Of a stretch of 7,798 nt of DNA, positions 1-6,549 are shown piece after piece. This DNA comes from Flavobacteriaceae bacterium UBA3440 (GTDB lineage Bacteria > Bacteroidota > Bacteroidia > Flavobacteriales > Flavobacteriaceae), in the NCBI GenBank assembly GCA_002378585.1, contig DFSJ01000082.1, forward strand, positions 1 through 7,798, read 5' to 3'. The translations under genes were made by a program, and so were the position numbers. Position 1 is the first letter of the stretch, and every line of letters begins with the position of its first letter. The notes under the pieces were generated by a model, which saw nothing but the letters and a program-made list of their open reading frames with translations, had not been told where the DNA came from and made no database searches.

Positions 1-132
1 TCTTTTGACAAGCAGTTAGTAGGGCAAGTAGCGGCCAAGATTAGATCTTTCCGCAAGCCTGAGCCTTACAAAGGAAAAGGAGTTAAGTTCGTCGGAGAGC
101 AATTGAGAAGAAAAGCAGGTAAATCCGCTTAA
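1..132 (+). CDS. rplF: 50S ribosomal protein L6, C-terminal part (5' truncated by the window)
   Basis: The first 43 codons seen here are open in frame 1 and end at TAA 130-132. They read as the C-terminal end of L6, the large-subunit protein that sits near the sarcin-ricin loop and the L7/L12 stalk base. The visible stretch has the conserved pattern of the second L6 domain's end: an [14 protein letters not shown] segment, then a [16 protein letters not shown] tail, where the family typically has KGKGI(K/R)Y..E..RRK.GK. The start and the first L6 domain lie upstream of the window. The neighbour order L6-L18-S5 is the standard spc order, which supports the call. Only 10 nt separate it from rplR, so co-transcription is likely. 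Confidence 0.95.
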   Translation, partial: SFDKQLVGQVAAKIRSFRKPEPYKGKGVKFVGEQLRRKAGKSA

Positions 133-142
133 TAATAGCATT

Positions 143-499
143 ATGAAATTATCTAAAACAGAAAAGAGACAACGCATTCACAAAAGAATCAGAAAGATTT
201 CTTTTGGTACTGCCTCTGCCCCTAGATTGGCGGTTTTCCGTTCCAACAAGGAGATTTACGCACAATTGATCGATGATACCCAAGGGGTTACATTGGCCTC
301 AGCATCTTCTATGGATAAAGAAATTAGTGCCGTTAAAGGAACTAAAATTGAAATCGCTGCTGCTGTGGGTAAATCTATCGCAGAAAAAGCTAAGTCCCTC
401 AAAATTGAGACAGCTGCTTTTGACCGAGGTGGTTTCTTGTATCACGGAAGAGTTAAATCATTGGCTGACGGAGCTCGCGAAGCAGGTCTAAAATTCTAA
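143..499 (+). CDS. rplR: 50S ribosomal protein L18
   Basis: This 118-residue protein is the normal length for L18, which binds 5S rRNA with L5 and L25 in the central protuberance. The N-terminus (residues 1-20) is very basic, as expected for the rRNA-binding tail. Residues 27-43 ([17 protein letters not shown]) match the family's first conserved block. Residues 93-116, starting [13 protein letters not shown] and ending GAREAGL, match the diagnostic C-terminal block. The start at ATG 143 has no Shine-Dalgarno sequence (upstream is AATAATAGCATT), which is common in Bacteroidota. It sits between rplF and rpsE with gaps of 10 and 6 nt. Confidence 0.98.
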   Translation: MKLSKTEKRQRIHKRIRKISFGTASAPRLAVFRSNKEIYAQLIDDTQGVTLASASSMDKEISAVKGTKIEIAAAVGKSIAEKAKSLKIETAAFDRGGFLYHGRVKSLADGAREAGLKF

Positions 500-505
500 G
501 AAGTT

Positions 506-1030
506 ATGCAACAAAAATCAGTGAATATGGAAGGCATCAAGCCTGCAGGATTGGAATTAAAAGACCGTTTGGTTGGCGTTCAACGTGTAACCAAGGTGAC
601 TAAAGGTGGTCGTGCATTTGGTTTCTCCGCTATTGTTGTAGTTGGTGATGAGCACGGTGTCGTAGGTCATGGACTTGGAAAGTCTAATGAAGTAGCTTCA
701 GCAATCGCTAAAGCTATTGAAGATGCAAAAAAGAACTTAGTTAAAATTCCGATCAATCACGGAACGTTACCTCATGAGCAAAAAGGTAAATTCGGAGGTG
801 CTCGTGTATTTATTAAACCAGCATCACATGGTACTGGAGTAATTGCAGGAGGTGCGGTACGTATTGTTTTAGAAGCAGTTGGTGTGCATGATGTACTGTC
901 AAAGTCTCAAGGTTCTTCTAACCCACACAACGTGGTGAAAGCTACTTTTGATGCTTTGTTGCAATTGAGAGATGCAAAAACTGTGGCTTCTCAAAGAGGA
1001 GTTTCTTTAGAAAAAGTATTTAAAGGATAA
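506..1030 (+). CDS. rpsE: 30S ribosomal protein S5
   Basis: S5 is a small-subunit protein near the mRNA entry channel, involved in decoding accuracy and helicase activity. The 174 residues fit the family. The N-terminal double-stranded-RNA-binding-like domain runs from about 18 to 81, with [20 protein letters not shown] (residues 17-36), [23 protein letters not shown] (residues 38-60 in outline) and the following helix. The C-terminal domain begins near 85 and holds [20 protein letters not shown] (residues 97-116) and [12 protein letters not shown] (residues 136-147). I use ATG 506, 6 nt after rplR. An internal ATG at 527 would remove 7 variable residues and cannot be excluded, because neither start has a clear ribosome-binding site. 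Confidence 0.97.
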   Translation: MQQKSVNMEGIKPAGLELKDRLVGVQRVTKVTKGGRAFGFSAIVVVGDEHGVVGHGLGKSNEVASAIAKAIEDAKKNLVKIPINHGTLPHEQKGKFGGARVFIKPASHGTGVIAGGAVRIVLEAVGVHDVLSKSQGSSNPHNVVKATFDALLQLRDAKTVASQRGVSLEKVFKG

Positions 1031-1034
1031 TCAG

Positions 1035-1214
1035 ATGGGAAAAATCAGCGTAAAACAAGTTAAAAGTGCCATTAAAAAGCCTGAGGTTCAAAAAAGAACA
1101 TTAGAGGCTCTTGGTTTGAGAAAATTGAATCAAGTTGTTGTGCACGAAGCTACCCCTTCTGTATTGGGTATGATCGCTAAAGTGAATCACTTAGTTTCCA
1201 CTCAGGAAGCTTAA
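1035..1214 (+). CDS. rpmD: 50S ribosomal protein L30
   Basis: This small 59-residue gene starts 4 nt after rpsE and fills the interval to rplO. The translation begins MGKISVKQVKSAIKKPEVQK and continues with RTLEALGLRKLNQVVVHEAT. That is the L30 signature: a beta strand, an I..P..QK.TL..LGL.K helix segment, then a V.H..TP...GM...V.HLV ending. The bacterial L30 length (about 60 residues) and its place between S5 and L15 both fit. An AAAGGA sequence at 1022-1027, 7 nt before the ATG and inside the last rpsE codons, is the right distance for a weak ribosome-binding site and suggests coupling to rpsE translation. Confidence 0.97.
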   Translation: MGKISVKQVKSAIKKPEVQKRTLEALGLRKLNQVVVHEATPSVLGMIAKVNHLVSTQEA

Positions 1215-1230
1215 TTTAAATCAATAGACA

Positions 1231-1683
1231 ATGAACTTAAGTAATTTAAAGCCTGCCGAAGGTGCCACCCACAGAGAGGGTAAGGTAGTAGGTAGAGGTC
1301 AAGGATCTGGTAAAGGGGGCACGTCTACCCGAGGCCACAAAGGAGCTAAATCCAGATCTGGGTATTCCAAGAAAATTGGATTTGAAGGTGGTCAAATGCC
1401 TTTGCAAAGACGTGTGCCTAAGTTTGGTTTTAAAAACATCAACAGAAAAGAGTACGCAGGAATTAATTTAGACCGTTTACAAGATTTAGTGGATAGAGGT
1501 TTGGCTAAAGACGTGATTACATTCGACGTTTTGGTGGAGAACAGATTAGCTGGTAAGTCTGAATTGGTTAAGATTTTAGGAGGTGGCCAATTGACGGCTA
1601 AACTTCAAGTTTCTGCACATAAGTTTACGGCAACTGCTAAAGCGGCTATTGAAGCTGCTGGTGGAGAGGCAATCAGCTTGTAA
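1231..1683 (+). CDS. rplO: 50S ribosomal protein L15
   Basis: L15 is a late-assembling large-subunit protein that threads a long glycine/arginine-rich N-terminal extension into 23S rRNA. The 150-residue product matches the family. Residues 21-44 are the Gly/Lys/Arg-rich block (GRGQGSGKGGTSTRGHKG and so on). Residues 50-67 hold GFEGGQMPLQRRVPKFGF, the most conserved L15 segment. The C-terminal half (about 75-150) forms the globular domain, with the KILGGGQLTAKLQVSAHKFTATA pattern (residues 114-136 in outline) and an AAGGEA ending. The start at ATG 1231 is 16 nt after rpmD, with only AT-rich sequence upstream and no Shine-Dalgarno motif. secY follows after 10 nt, the usual spc arrangement. Confidence 0.98.
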   Translation: MNLSNLKPAEGATHREGKVVGRGQGSGKGGTSTRGHKGAKSRSGYSKKIGFEGGQMPLQRRVPKFGFKNINRKEYAGINLDRLQDLVDRGLAKDVITFDVLVENRLAGKSELVKILGGGQLTAKLQVSAHKFTATAKAAIEAAGGEAISL

Positions 1684-1693
1684 GACATAGTCC

Positions 1694-3034
1694 ATGAAAA
1701 AGTTTTTAGAAATTATATCAAACATTTGGAAAATCGACGAGCTAAAAAGCCGCATCGTATTAACGTTGTCTCTTTTATTGGTGTACCGTTTCGGTGCTCA
1801 GATCGTTCTTCCAGGTATTGATACAGCTCAACTGGCTCAGTTGAATTCTAATACAGATTCAGGGATTTTAGGAATTCTAAATGCGTTTACTGGGGGTGCT
1901 TTTGCAAATGCTTCTGTTTTCGCGCTTGGTATCATGCCTTACATCTCTGCGTCTATTGTGGTGCAATTGATGGGAATAGCTGTCCCATACCTACAGAAGC
2001 TTCAAAAGGAAGGTGAAAGTGGTCGACGTACGTTGAATCAAATCACACGTTGGTTAACCATTGCTATTTGTATTGTTCAAGCACCTGCCTATTTATACAG
2101 TTTAGGTGCCTTAGGCGTTCCTGATAGTGCCTTTGTGCTGGGCAAGGGAATTGATTTTATGATCCCTTCAGTCATCATTCTAGTCACAGGTACAGTTTTT
2201 GCCATGTGGTTAGGGGAGAAGATTACGGATAAGGGGATTGGCAATGGTATTTCCTTGTTGATCATGGTGGGTATCATAGCCAACTTGCCTCAAGCTTTTG
2301 TTCAAGAGTTTATCTCTAGGACAGCGACTTCTAACGGTGGGCTAATGCTTGTATTGGTTGAACTCATACTTTGGTTCTTGGTGATCTTGGGTGCTATCTT
2401 AATGATTATGGCTACGCGCCAAATTCCTGTTCAGTACGCTCGGAGAACGGCTACAGGTTCTGTGGACAATAGTGCCATGGGGACTCGTCAGTACATTCCT
2501 CTTAAACTCAATGCCTCTGGTGTTATGCCGATCATCTTTGCTCAAGCATTGATGTTTGCTCCTGGTCTTTTGGGGAGAAGTTTTAACCAAAATGCTGTGG
2601 GCCAATGGATGGAAGTTCAGTTTCAAGATATTTTTGGTCTATGGTATAATTTGTTATTTGCCTTTCTGATCATCGTCTTTACTTATTTCTATACGGCGAT
2701 CACGGTTCCTACCAACAAGATGGCTGATGACCTAAAACGAAGCGGTGGTTTTGTTCCTGGTGTTCGTCCTGGAGAAGAAACTGGGGAATTTTTGGATAAG
2801 ATTATGTCTTTGATTACCCTACCTGGATCAATTTTCTTAGCTTTGCTGGCCATTTTGCCTGCCTTAGTGGTGAAATTGTTAGATGTTCAGCCAGGTTGGG
2901 CCTTGTTTTACGGAGGTACATCACTGCTTATTTTAGTGGGTGTAGCGATCGACACAGTGCAACAAGTGAACGCATATTTGCTGAATAGGCATTATGATGG
3001 CTTGATGAAGTCGGGAAAAAACAGAAAAGGTTAG
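1694..3034 (+). CDS. secY: Protein translocase channel subunit SecY
   Basis: SecY forms the protein-conducting channel of the Sec translocon in the inner membrane, with SecE and SecG and driven by SecA or the ribosome. The 446 residues show ten hydrophobic segments, roughly at 20-40, 75-98, 118-140, 153-174, 183-203, 215-240, 273-294, 316-338, 373-396 and 402-424. The plug region around 57-72 (GILGILNAFTGGAF) precedes ALGIMPYISASIVVQLM. GEKITDKGIGNGIS (174-187) is the conserved segment at the start of TM5. The cytoplasmic C5 loop GGFVPGVRPGEET (351-363) holds R358, which aligns with the essential E. coli R357. The tail is short and basic (KSGKNRKG). Both gaps are tiny: 10 nt from rplO and 3 nt to infA. 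Confidence 0.98.
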   Translation: MKKFLEIISNIWKIDELKSRIVLTLSLLLVYRFGAQIVLPGIDTAQLAQLNSNTDSGILGILNAFTGGAFANASVFALGIMPYISASIVVQLMGIAVPYLQKLQKEGESGRRTLNQITRWLTIAICIVQAPAYLYSLGALGVPDSAFVLGKGIDFMIPSVIILVTGTVFAMWLGEKITDKGIGNGISLLIMVGIIANLPQAFVQEFISRTATSNGGLMLVLVELILWFLVILGAILMIMATRQIPVQYARRTATGSVDNSAMGTRQYIPLKLNASGVMPIIFAQALMFAPGLLGRSFNQNAVGQWMEVQFQDIFGLWYNLLFAFLIIVFTYFYTAITVPTNKMADDLKRSGGFVPGVRPGEETGEFLDKIMSLITLPGSIFLALLAILPALVVKLLDVQPGWALFYGGTSLLILVGVAIDTVQQVNAYLLNRHYDGLMKSGKNRKG

Positions 3035-3037
3035 AAG

Positions 3038-3253
3038 ATGGCCAAACAGAGTGCTATTGAACAAGACGGAAGTATCATCGAAGCATTATCCAATGCTATG
3101 TTTCGAGTAGAGTTAGATAATGGTCACATCGTGACTGCCCATATCTCTGGAAAAATGAGGATGCATTACATCAAGTTGCTTCCAGGGGATAAAGTGAAAT
3201 TAGAGATGAGTCCATACGACTTATCAAAAGCGAGAATTACATATAGATACTAA
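3038..3253 (+). CDS. infA: Translation initiation factor IF-1
   Basis: IF-1 binds the 30S A site during initiation and cooperates with IF-2 and IF-3. The 71 residues are the usual length and form a single S1-type OB fold. Diagnostic segments are [20 protein letters not shown] at the N-terminus, [20 protein letters not shown] (residues 22-41), then [25 protein letters not shown] (47-71 in outline), which matches the family's GD.V.VE.SPYDL..GRI.YR ending. The gene lies 3 nt after secY and 5 nt before rpmJ. An AAAAGG sequence at 3025-3030 in the last secY codons is 7 nt from the ATG and may aid reinitiation. No map gene separates it from secY, unlike in many other bacteria. Confidence 0.98.
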   Translation: MAKQSAIEQDGSIIEALSNAMFRVELDNGHIVTAHISGKMRMHYIKLLPGDKVKLEMSPYDLSKARITYRY

Positions 3254-3258
3254 ACAGG

Positions 3259-3375
3259 ATGAAAGTTAGAGCATCAATAAAGAAGAGAAGTGCCGAGTGC
3301 AAGATTGTGCGTCGCAAAGGCAGATTGTACGTCATTAATAAAAAGAATCCTAGATTTAAACAAAGACAAGGGTAA
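3259..3375 (+). CDS. rpmJ: 50S ribosomal protein L36, zinc-ligand-free (C-minus) type
   Basis: This 38-residue gene lies between infA and rpsM. It reads [20 protein letters not shown] followed by [18 protein letters not shown], a clear L36 with the invariant MKVRAS start and KQRQG end. L36 binds 23S rRNA in the large subunit and normally coordinates zinc through a C-x2-C...C...H set at about residues 11, 14, 27 and 33. Here these positions are Ser11, Cys14, Asn27 and Phe33, so only one ligand remains and zinc binding is very unlikely. That form is familiar in Bacteroidota. An AGG touches the ATG directly, too close to act as a Shine-Dalgarno site. The gaps are 5 nt to infA and 2 nt to rpsM, so translation is probably coupled. 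Confidence 0.96.
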   Translation: MKVRASIKKRSAECKIVRRKGRLYVINKKNPRFKQRQG

Positions 3376-3377
3376 TT

Positions 3378-3752
3378 ATGGCAAGAATTGCAGGGGTAGA
3401 TCTACCCAAACATAAGAGAGGCGTTATCGCCCTAACCTACATCTTCGGTGTGGGCAACAGCAGAGCTAAGGAAATTCTTTCTACAGCCAAAGTAAGTGAG
3501 GATACCAAAGTATCTGATTGGAATGATGACGAAATCAGTGCGATTCGCGATGCGGTTTCTTCTTATACCATTGAAGGTGAATTGCGTTCTGAAACTCAAT
3601 TGAACATCAAACGTTTGATGGATATCGGTTGTTACAGAGGTATTCGCCACAGAAATGGTTTACCGCTCAGAGGTCAACGTACCAAAAACAACTCTAGAAC
3701 CCGTAAAGGAAAGAGAAAAACAGTGGCTAACAAGAAAAAGGCAACTAAATAA
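3378..3752 (+). CDS. rpsM: 30S ribosomal protein S13
   Basis: S13 sits in the head of the small subunit and contacts the P-site tRNA and the large-subunit bridges. The 124 residues begin [20 protein letters not shown] and include [14 protein letters not shown] (21-34), the helix-two-turn-helix core that contacts rRNA. The conserved basic block [20 protein letters not shown] (residues 86-105) is followed by SRTRKGKRK and a lysine-rich tail (114-124) that reaches toward the tRNA in homologues. The start lies 2 nt after rpmJ, with an AAGGG at 3368-3372 inside the L36 end codons giving a 5-nt spacer. rpsK follows after 11 nt. In E. coli this gene heads the alpha operon. Here the 2-nt junction with rpmJ shows no room for a separate promoter. 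Confidence 0.98.
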   Translation: MARIAGVDLPKHKRGVIALTYIFGVGNSRAKEILSTAKVSEDTKVSDWNDDEISAIRDAVSSYTIEGELRSETQLNIKRLMDIGCYRGIRHRNGLPLRGQRTKNNSRTRKGKRKTVANKKKATK

Positions 3753-3763
3753 TCCCTAGTATC

Positions 3764-4156
3764 ATGGCCAAGTCAAATACAAAAACAACCAAGAAACGCA
3801 AAGTGATTATTGAAGCTGTTGGAGAGGCACATATAGCTGCTTCTTTTAACAACATCATTATTTCACTAACCAACAAAAAAGGAGATGTTATCTCTTGGGC
3901 TTCTGCCGGTAAAATGGGCTTTAAAGGTTCTAAAAAGAACACGCCTTATGCTGCACAGTTAGCTTCTGAAGATTGTGCTAAAGTGGCTTTCGAAGCTGGT
4001 TTGCGCAAAGTCAAAGTCTTTGTAAAGGGACCAGGTAACGGACGTGAGTCTGCTATCCGTTCTTTGCACAACGCAGGAATTGAAGTAACTGAAATCGTTG
4101 ATGTGACACCAATGCCACACAATGGTTGCAGACCTCCAAAAAGAAGAAGAATCTAA
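3764..4156 (+). CDS. rpsK: 30S ribosomal protein S11
   Basis: S11 lies on the platform of the small subunit next to the E site and supports mRNA-tRNA placement. The 130-residue protein has the family hallmarks: a basic N-terminal arm (1-14), [20 protein letters not shown] (22-41), [20 protein letters not shown] (45-64), [13 protein letters not shown] (87-99) and the C-terminal [18 protein letters not shown] (113-130). The N120-G121 pair in the HNG motif corresponds to the position where E. coli S11 carries an isoaspartate. The start ATG 3764 has no Shine-Dalgarno motif. It is followed by an unusually long 94-nt gap before rpsD that appears structured. Confidence 0.98.
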   Translation: MAKSNTKTTKKRKVIIEAVGEAHIAASFNNIIISLTNKKGDVISWASAGKMGFKGSKKNTPYAAQLASEDCAKVAFEAGLRKVKVFVKGPGNGRESAIRSLHNAGIEVTEIVDVTPMPHNGCRPPKRRRI

Positions 4157-4250
4157 TAATCAATTCGCCTACGGGCTTTTCACCGACGCTGTAGTTAAGA
4201 TTATCGAAGGATCGCCTTAATTCATAATCACAGCGCCTAAATCTAAGAAA
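4157..4250 (+). ncRNA. Candidate structured leader RNA ahead of rpsD (possible S4 autoregulatory leader)
   Basis: This 94-nt gap is at least twice as long as any other inside the ribosomal cluster. By eye, CGCTGT (4187-4192) pairs perfectly with ACAGCG (4230-4235), and GATTAT (4199-4204) pairs with ATAATC (4224-4229). The two 3' arms are contiguous, so the fold is a 12-bp stem with one 6-nt bulge, AGTTAA (4193-4198). Within the terminal loop, either AAGG/CCTT (4207-4210/4215-4218) around ATCG, or GAA/TTC (4206-4208/4221-4223) plus GG/CC, can pair. A small GCC-TACG-GGC hairpin followed by TTTT lies upstream (4167-4180). S4 regulates its own synthesis through mRNA structures in other bacteria, and I recall S4 leader motifs being described in Bacteroidota. 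That this is one of them is inference. Confidence 0.55.
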
Positions 4251-4856
4251 ATGGCAAAATACATTGGACCTAAGTCAAAAATTGCTCGCCGCTTTGGTGA
4301 GCCTATCTTTGGAGATGATAAGGCTCTAGAGAAAAAAAATTATGCACCCGGTCAACACGGACAAGCTAAAAGACGCGGTAAGCAGTCTGAATATGCTATT
4401 CAGTTGATGGAGAAACAAAAAGCTAAGTATACCTACGGTATTCTAGAAAAACAATTCCGTAACATATTTGCTAAAGCTAACCGATCTAAAGGAGTTACTG
4501 GTGAAGTTTTACTTCAATTGTGTGAATCTCGTTTGGATAACGTTGTTTTCCGTATGGGTATTGCACCTACTAGAAGCGGTGGTCGTCAGTTAGTTTCTCA
4601 CAGACACATCACCGTTAACGGTTCAATCGTAAACATCCCTTCATATACGCTGAAAGCTGGCGATGTAGTGGGTGTACGTGAAAAATCAAAATCACTTCAG
4701 TCTATAGTAGACTCTCTAGCTGCAAGCAGCCAAGTTTACGAATGGATTACTTGGAATGGTGCCAAAATGGAAGGTACTTATGTAAATGTTCCAGAGCGTC
4801 TTCAGATACCTGAAAACATCAAAGAACAACTCATCGTAGAATTGTATTCTAAATAA
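4251..4856 (+). CDS. rpsD: 30S ribosomal protein S4, zinc-free type
   Basis: S4 is a primary 16S rRNA binder that nucleates assembly of the small-subunit body and helps control decoding accuracy. In many bacteria it also represses ribosomal-protein mRNA. The 201 residues begin [20 protein letters not shown], have PGQHG at 33-37, and carry the core helix [13 protein letters not shown] (91-103). The S4 RNA-binding domain (about 93-155) contains SHRHITVNG (116-124) and the ...[12 protein letters not shown] strand (136-147). The C-terminus has the expected W..PE.L.IP..I.EQLI.E.YSK layout. The N-terminal cysteines that bind zinc in the C-plus form are absent: the only Cys is at 91. The gene follows the probable leader RNA and precedes rpoA by 16 nt. 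Confidence 0.98.
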   Translation: MAKYIGPKSKIARRFGEPIFGDDKALEKKNYAPGQHGQAKRRGKQSEYAIQLMEKQKAKYTYGILEKQFRNIFAKANRSKGVTGEVLLQLCESRLDNVVFRMGIAPTRSGGRQLVSHRHITVNGSIVNIPSYTLKAGDVVGVREKSKSLQSIVDSLAASSQVYEWITWNGAKMEGTYVNVPERLQIPENIKEQLIVELYSK

Positions 4857-4872
4857 TCAACAGACCCGTATT

Positions 4873-5865
4873 ATGGCATTATTTAATTTTCAAAAGCCCG
4901 ATAAAGTAATCATGATCGACTCGACTGATTTCGAAGGTAAATTCGAATTCCGTCCTTTAGAGCCTGGTTATGGACTCACTGTGGGCAATGCACTCAGAAG
5001 AGTTATGTTGTCTGCCCTTGAAGGGTATGCAATTTCTTCTGTTCGTATCGATAAAGTTGAACACGAGTTTTCTGTGATTCCTGGTGTTGTTGAAGATGTA
5101 ACAGAAATCATCTTAAACCTAAAACAAGTTCGTTTTAAACGCCAGATAGAGGAAGTTGAACACGAATCTGTTTCCATAACAATTTCTGGAAAAGAACAAA
5201 TCACTGCGGGTGATTTTCAAAAATTCATCTCAGGGTTTCAAGTATTGAATCCAGAGCTGGTTATTTGTAATCTTGACCCAAGTGTGTCAGTTTCTATGGA
5301 ACTCTACATTGAAAAGGGTAGAGGTTATGTTCCCGCAGAGGAGAATAAGAAGCCTGGAGCTCCCATAGGAACCATTGCTATCGATTCGATATTTACACCG
5401 ATTAAAAATGTAAAATACACGATAGAAAACTACCGTGTTGAGCAAAAAACTGACTTTGAAAAATTGATTTTTGAAATCACTTCTGATGGTTCTATTCATC
5501 CTAAAGATGCGTTAACTGAAGCAGCTAAGGTTTTGATCCATCATTTTATGTTGTTTTCTGACGAGCGCATCACTCTTGAAGCTGATGAAATTGCTCAAAC
5601 GGAAACTTACGATGAGGAGTCATTACACATGCGTCAGTTGTTGAAAACTAAGCTAGTTGATATGGATCTTTCTGTTCGCGCTTTGAATTGTTTGAAAGCA
5701 GCAGAAGTGGATACGTTAGGAGACTTAGTTTCTTTCAACAAGAATGATTTGATGAAATTTAGAAATTTCGGTAAGAAATCATTAACTGAGTTGGAGGAGT
5801 TAGTAATCAACAAAGGCTTGAGCTTCGGTATGGATCTAGCCAAGTACAAATTAGACAGAGATTAA
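4873..5865 (+). CDS. rpoA: DNA-directed RNA polymerase subunit alpha
   Basis: The alpha subunit dimerises to start RNA polymerase assembly, and its C-terminal domain contacts UP-element DNA and activators. The 330 residues are the standard length. The N-terminal domain (about 1-235) has [20 protein letters not shown] (24-43) and the [12 protein letters not shown] segment (73-84). A linker (about 236-252) leads to the C-terminal domain, with [20 protein letters not shown] (266-285) and [14 protein letters not shown] (297-310). R269 and N272 align with the E. coli DNA-contact residues R265 and N268, and G300/K302 with G296/K298, so the DNA-binding surface looks intact. It lies 16 nt after rpsD and 33 nt before rplQ. 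Confidence 0.99.
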   Translation: MALFNFQKPDKVIMIDSTDFEGKFEFRPLEPGYGLTVGNALRRVMLSALEGYAISSVRIDKVEHEFSVIPGVVEDVTEIILNLKQVRFKRQIEEVEHESVSITISGKEQITAGDFQKFISGFQVLNPELVICNLDPSVSVSMELYIEKGRGYVPAEENKKPGAPIGTIAIDSIFTPIKNVKYTIENYRVEQKTDFEKLIFEITSDGSIHPKDALTEAAKVLIHHFMLFSDERITLEADEIAQTETYDEESLHMRQLLKTKLVDMDLSVRALNCLKAAEVDTLGDLVSFNKNDLMKFRNFGKKSLTELEELVINKGLSFGMDLAKYKLDRD

Positions 5866-5868
5866 TTA

Positions 5869-5882
5869 TTGGGTTCTCCCAA
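5869..5882 (+). other. Small hairpin in the rpoA-rplQ gap
   Basis: TTGGG (5869-5873) and CCCAA (5878-5882) form a perfect 5-bp stem around a TTCT loop, 3 nt after the rpoA stop. No T-run follows (next is ATTATAGG), so it is not an intrinsic terminator. It could stabilise a processing end or affect rplQ initiation, but a stem this short may also be chance. Confidence 0.35.
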
Positions 5883-5885
5883 ATT

Positions 5886-5894
5886 ATAGGAAAG
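5886..5894 (+). promoter_or_regulatory. Possible Shine-Dalgarno-like site for rplQ
   Basis: The TATAGGAAAG stretch before the rplQ ATG (5899) contains AGGA at 5888-5891 with a 7-nt spacer. It is the only such purine motif in the window that lies outside an upstream coding region. Its use is uncertain, because Bacteroidota rely little on Shine-Dalgarno pairing. Confidence 0.4.
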
Positions 5895-5898
5895 TACC

Positions 5899-6462
5899 AT
5901 GAGACACGGTAAGAAAATAAATCATTTAGGTAGAAAGACAGCGCACAGAAAGGCGATGTTGGCCAATATGGCTTGCTCTTTAATCGAGCACAAGCGCATC
6001 AATACTACGCTAGCTAAAGCCAAAGCACTCAAAGTTTTTGTTGAGCCTTTAATTACTAAGGCAAAAGCGGAGAATAACCAAAGTATTGAAAAAGGCACCC
6101 ACAACAGAAGGATTGTATTCAGCCAGTTAAGGGATAAGGAAACCATCACTGAGCTGTTCAGTACTGTTTCAGAAAAAGTAGGAGATCGTCCAGGAGGATA
6201 TACCCGCATCATCAAATTGGGTAACCGTATGGGTGATAACGCGGATATGGCCATGATCGAGTTGGTAGACTTTAATGAGTTGTACAACGCAGACAAACCT
6301 AAAGCAAAGAAAACTAGAAGAAAGAAGAAAGCTGATGCGCCTGCTGAAGCTGCACCAAAGGCTGAAGCTGAACAAGCTCCTGTAGTTGCTGAGGCACCTG
6401 AAGTAGAAGAAGCTCCTGAAACTAGTTCTGAAGAACAAGAAAACAAAGGTCAAGATGCCTAA
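5899..6462 (+). CDS. rplQ: 50S ribosomal protein L17 with long basic/acidic C-terminal extension
   Basis: L17 lies near the exit of the peptide tunnel on the large subunit. The core (about 1-126) is typical: [20 protein letters not shown], then [18 protein letters not shown] (28-45), the [16 protein letters not shown] segment (66-81), [21 protein letters not shown] (95-115 in outline) and AMIELVDF (118-125). Most bacterial L17 proteins end near residue 115-130. This one runs to 187. The added tail has a lysine/arginine cluster at 134-144 ([11 protein letters not shown]), then about 43 residues rich in Ala, Glu and Pro without visible fold. Longer L17 tails occur in Bacteroidota. The tail is low complexity and probably disordered. 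The gene ends the ribosomal cluster just before a strong terminator. Confidence 0.97.
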   Translation: MRHGKKINHLGRKTAHRKAMLANMACSLIEHKRINTTLAKAKALKVFVEPLITKAKAENNQSIEKGTHNRRIVFSQLRDKETITELFSTVSEKVGDRPGGYTRIIKLGNRMGDNADMAMIELVDFNELYNADKPKAKKTRRKKKADAPAEAAPKAEAEQAPVVAEAPEVEEAPETSSEEQENKGQDA

Positions 6463-6487
6463 TGTTTCTTAAATAGATTTTTTACCC

Positions 6488-6520
6488 AGGGATAAGCCAA
6501 TTAGCTTATCCCTTTTTTTT
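6488..6520 (+). terminator. Intrinsic terminator of the ribosomal-protein cluster
   Basis: AGGGATAAGC (6488-6497) and GCTTATCCCT (6504-6513) make a perfect 10-bp stem with a 6-nt CAATTA loop. The 3' arm runs straight into eight T residues (6513-6520). It lies 26 nt after the rplQ stop and is the only strong Rho-independent terminator seen in the window. The complementary strand lacks a following T-run, so it appears to act only on the + strand. Confidence 0.93.
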
Positions 6521-6523
6521 GAC

Positions 6524-6531
6524 TAAATTTG
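6524..6531 (+). promoter_or_regulatory. Probable -7 promoter element for carA
   Basis: TAAATTTG matches the Bacteroidota primary-sigma -7 consensus TAnnTTTG exactly. It lies just after the terminator T-run and 18 nt before the chosen carA ATG (6550). Transcription would be expected to start a few bases downstream, near 6536-6540. No perfect -33 TTG is present: the expected spacing falls on TTAG (6501-6504) inside the terminator hairpin, so the -33 contact would be weak. Confidence 0.65.
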
Positions 6532-6549
6532 CCGTAATTGAGTACTTTG

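Noticed and set aside
273..491. An alternate-frame open reading frame inside rplR
   Set aside because: It overlaps a clear L18 gene completely, and its Leu/Lys-rich translation resembles no known family.
5869..5886. rpoA-rplQ hairpin as an intrinsic terminator
   Set aside because: The stem is 5 bp, the following sequence is AATTATAGG rather than a T-run, and L17 lies immediately downstream in the same cluster.
5922..6446. A 174-codon open frame on the minus strand, antisense to rplQ
   Set aside because: It lies entirely within rplQ. Its Ser/Ala/Phe-rich translation mirrors the Ala/Glu/Lys codons of L17, and it has no family signature.
6169..6453. A second minus-strand open frame over the 3' end of rplQ
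   Set aside because: Its Phe/Ser/Arg-rich product is the reverse complement of the Lys/Glu-rich tail, a composition artefact.
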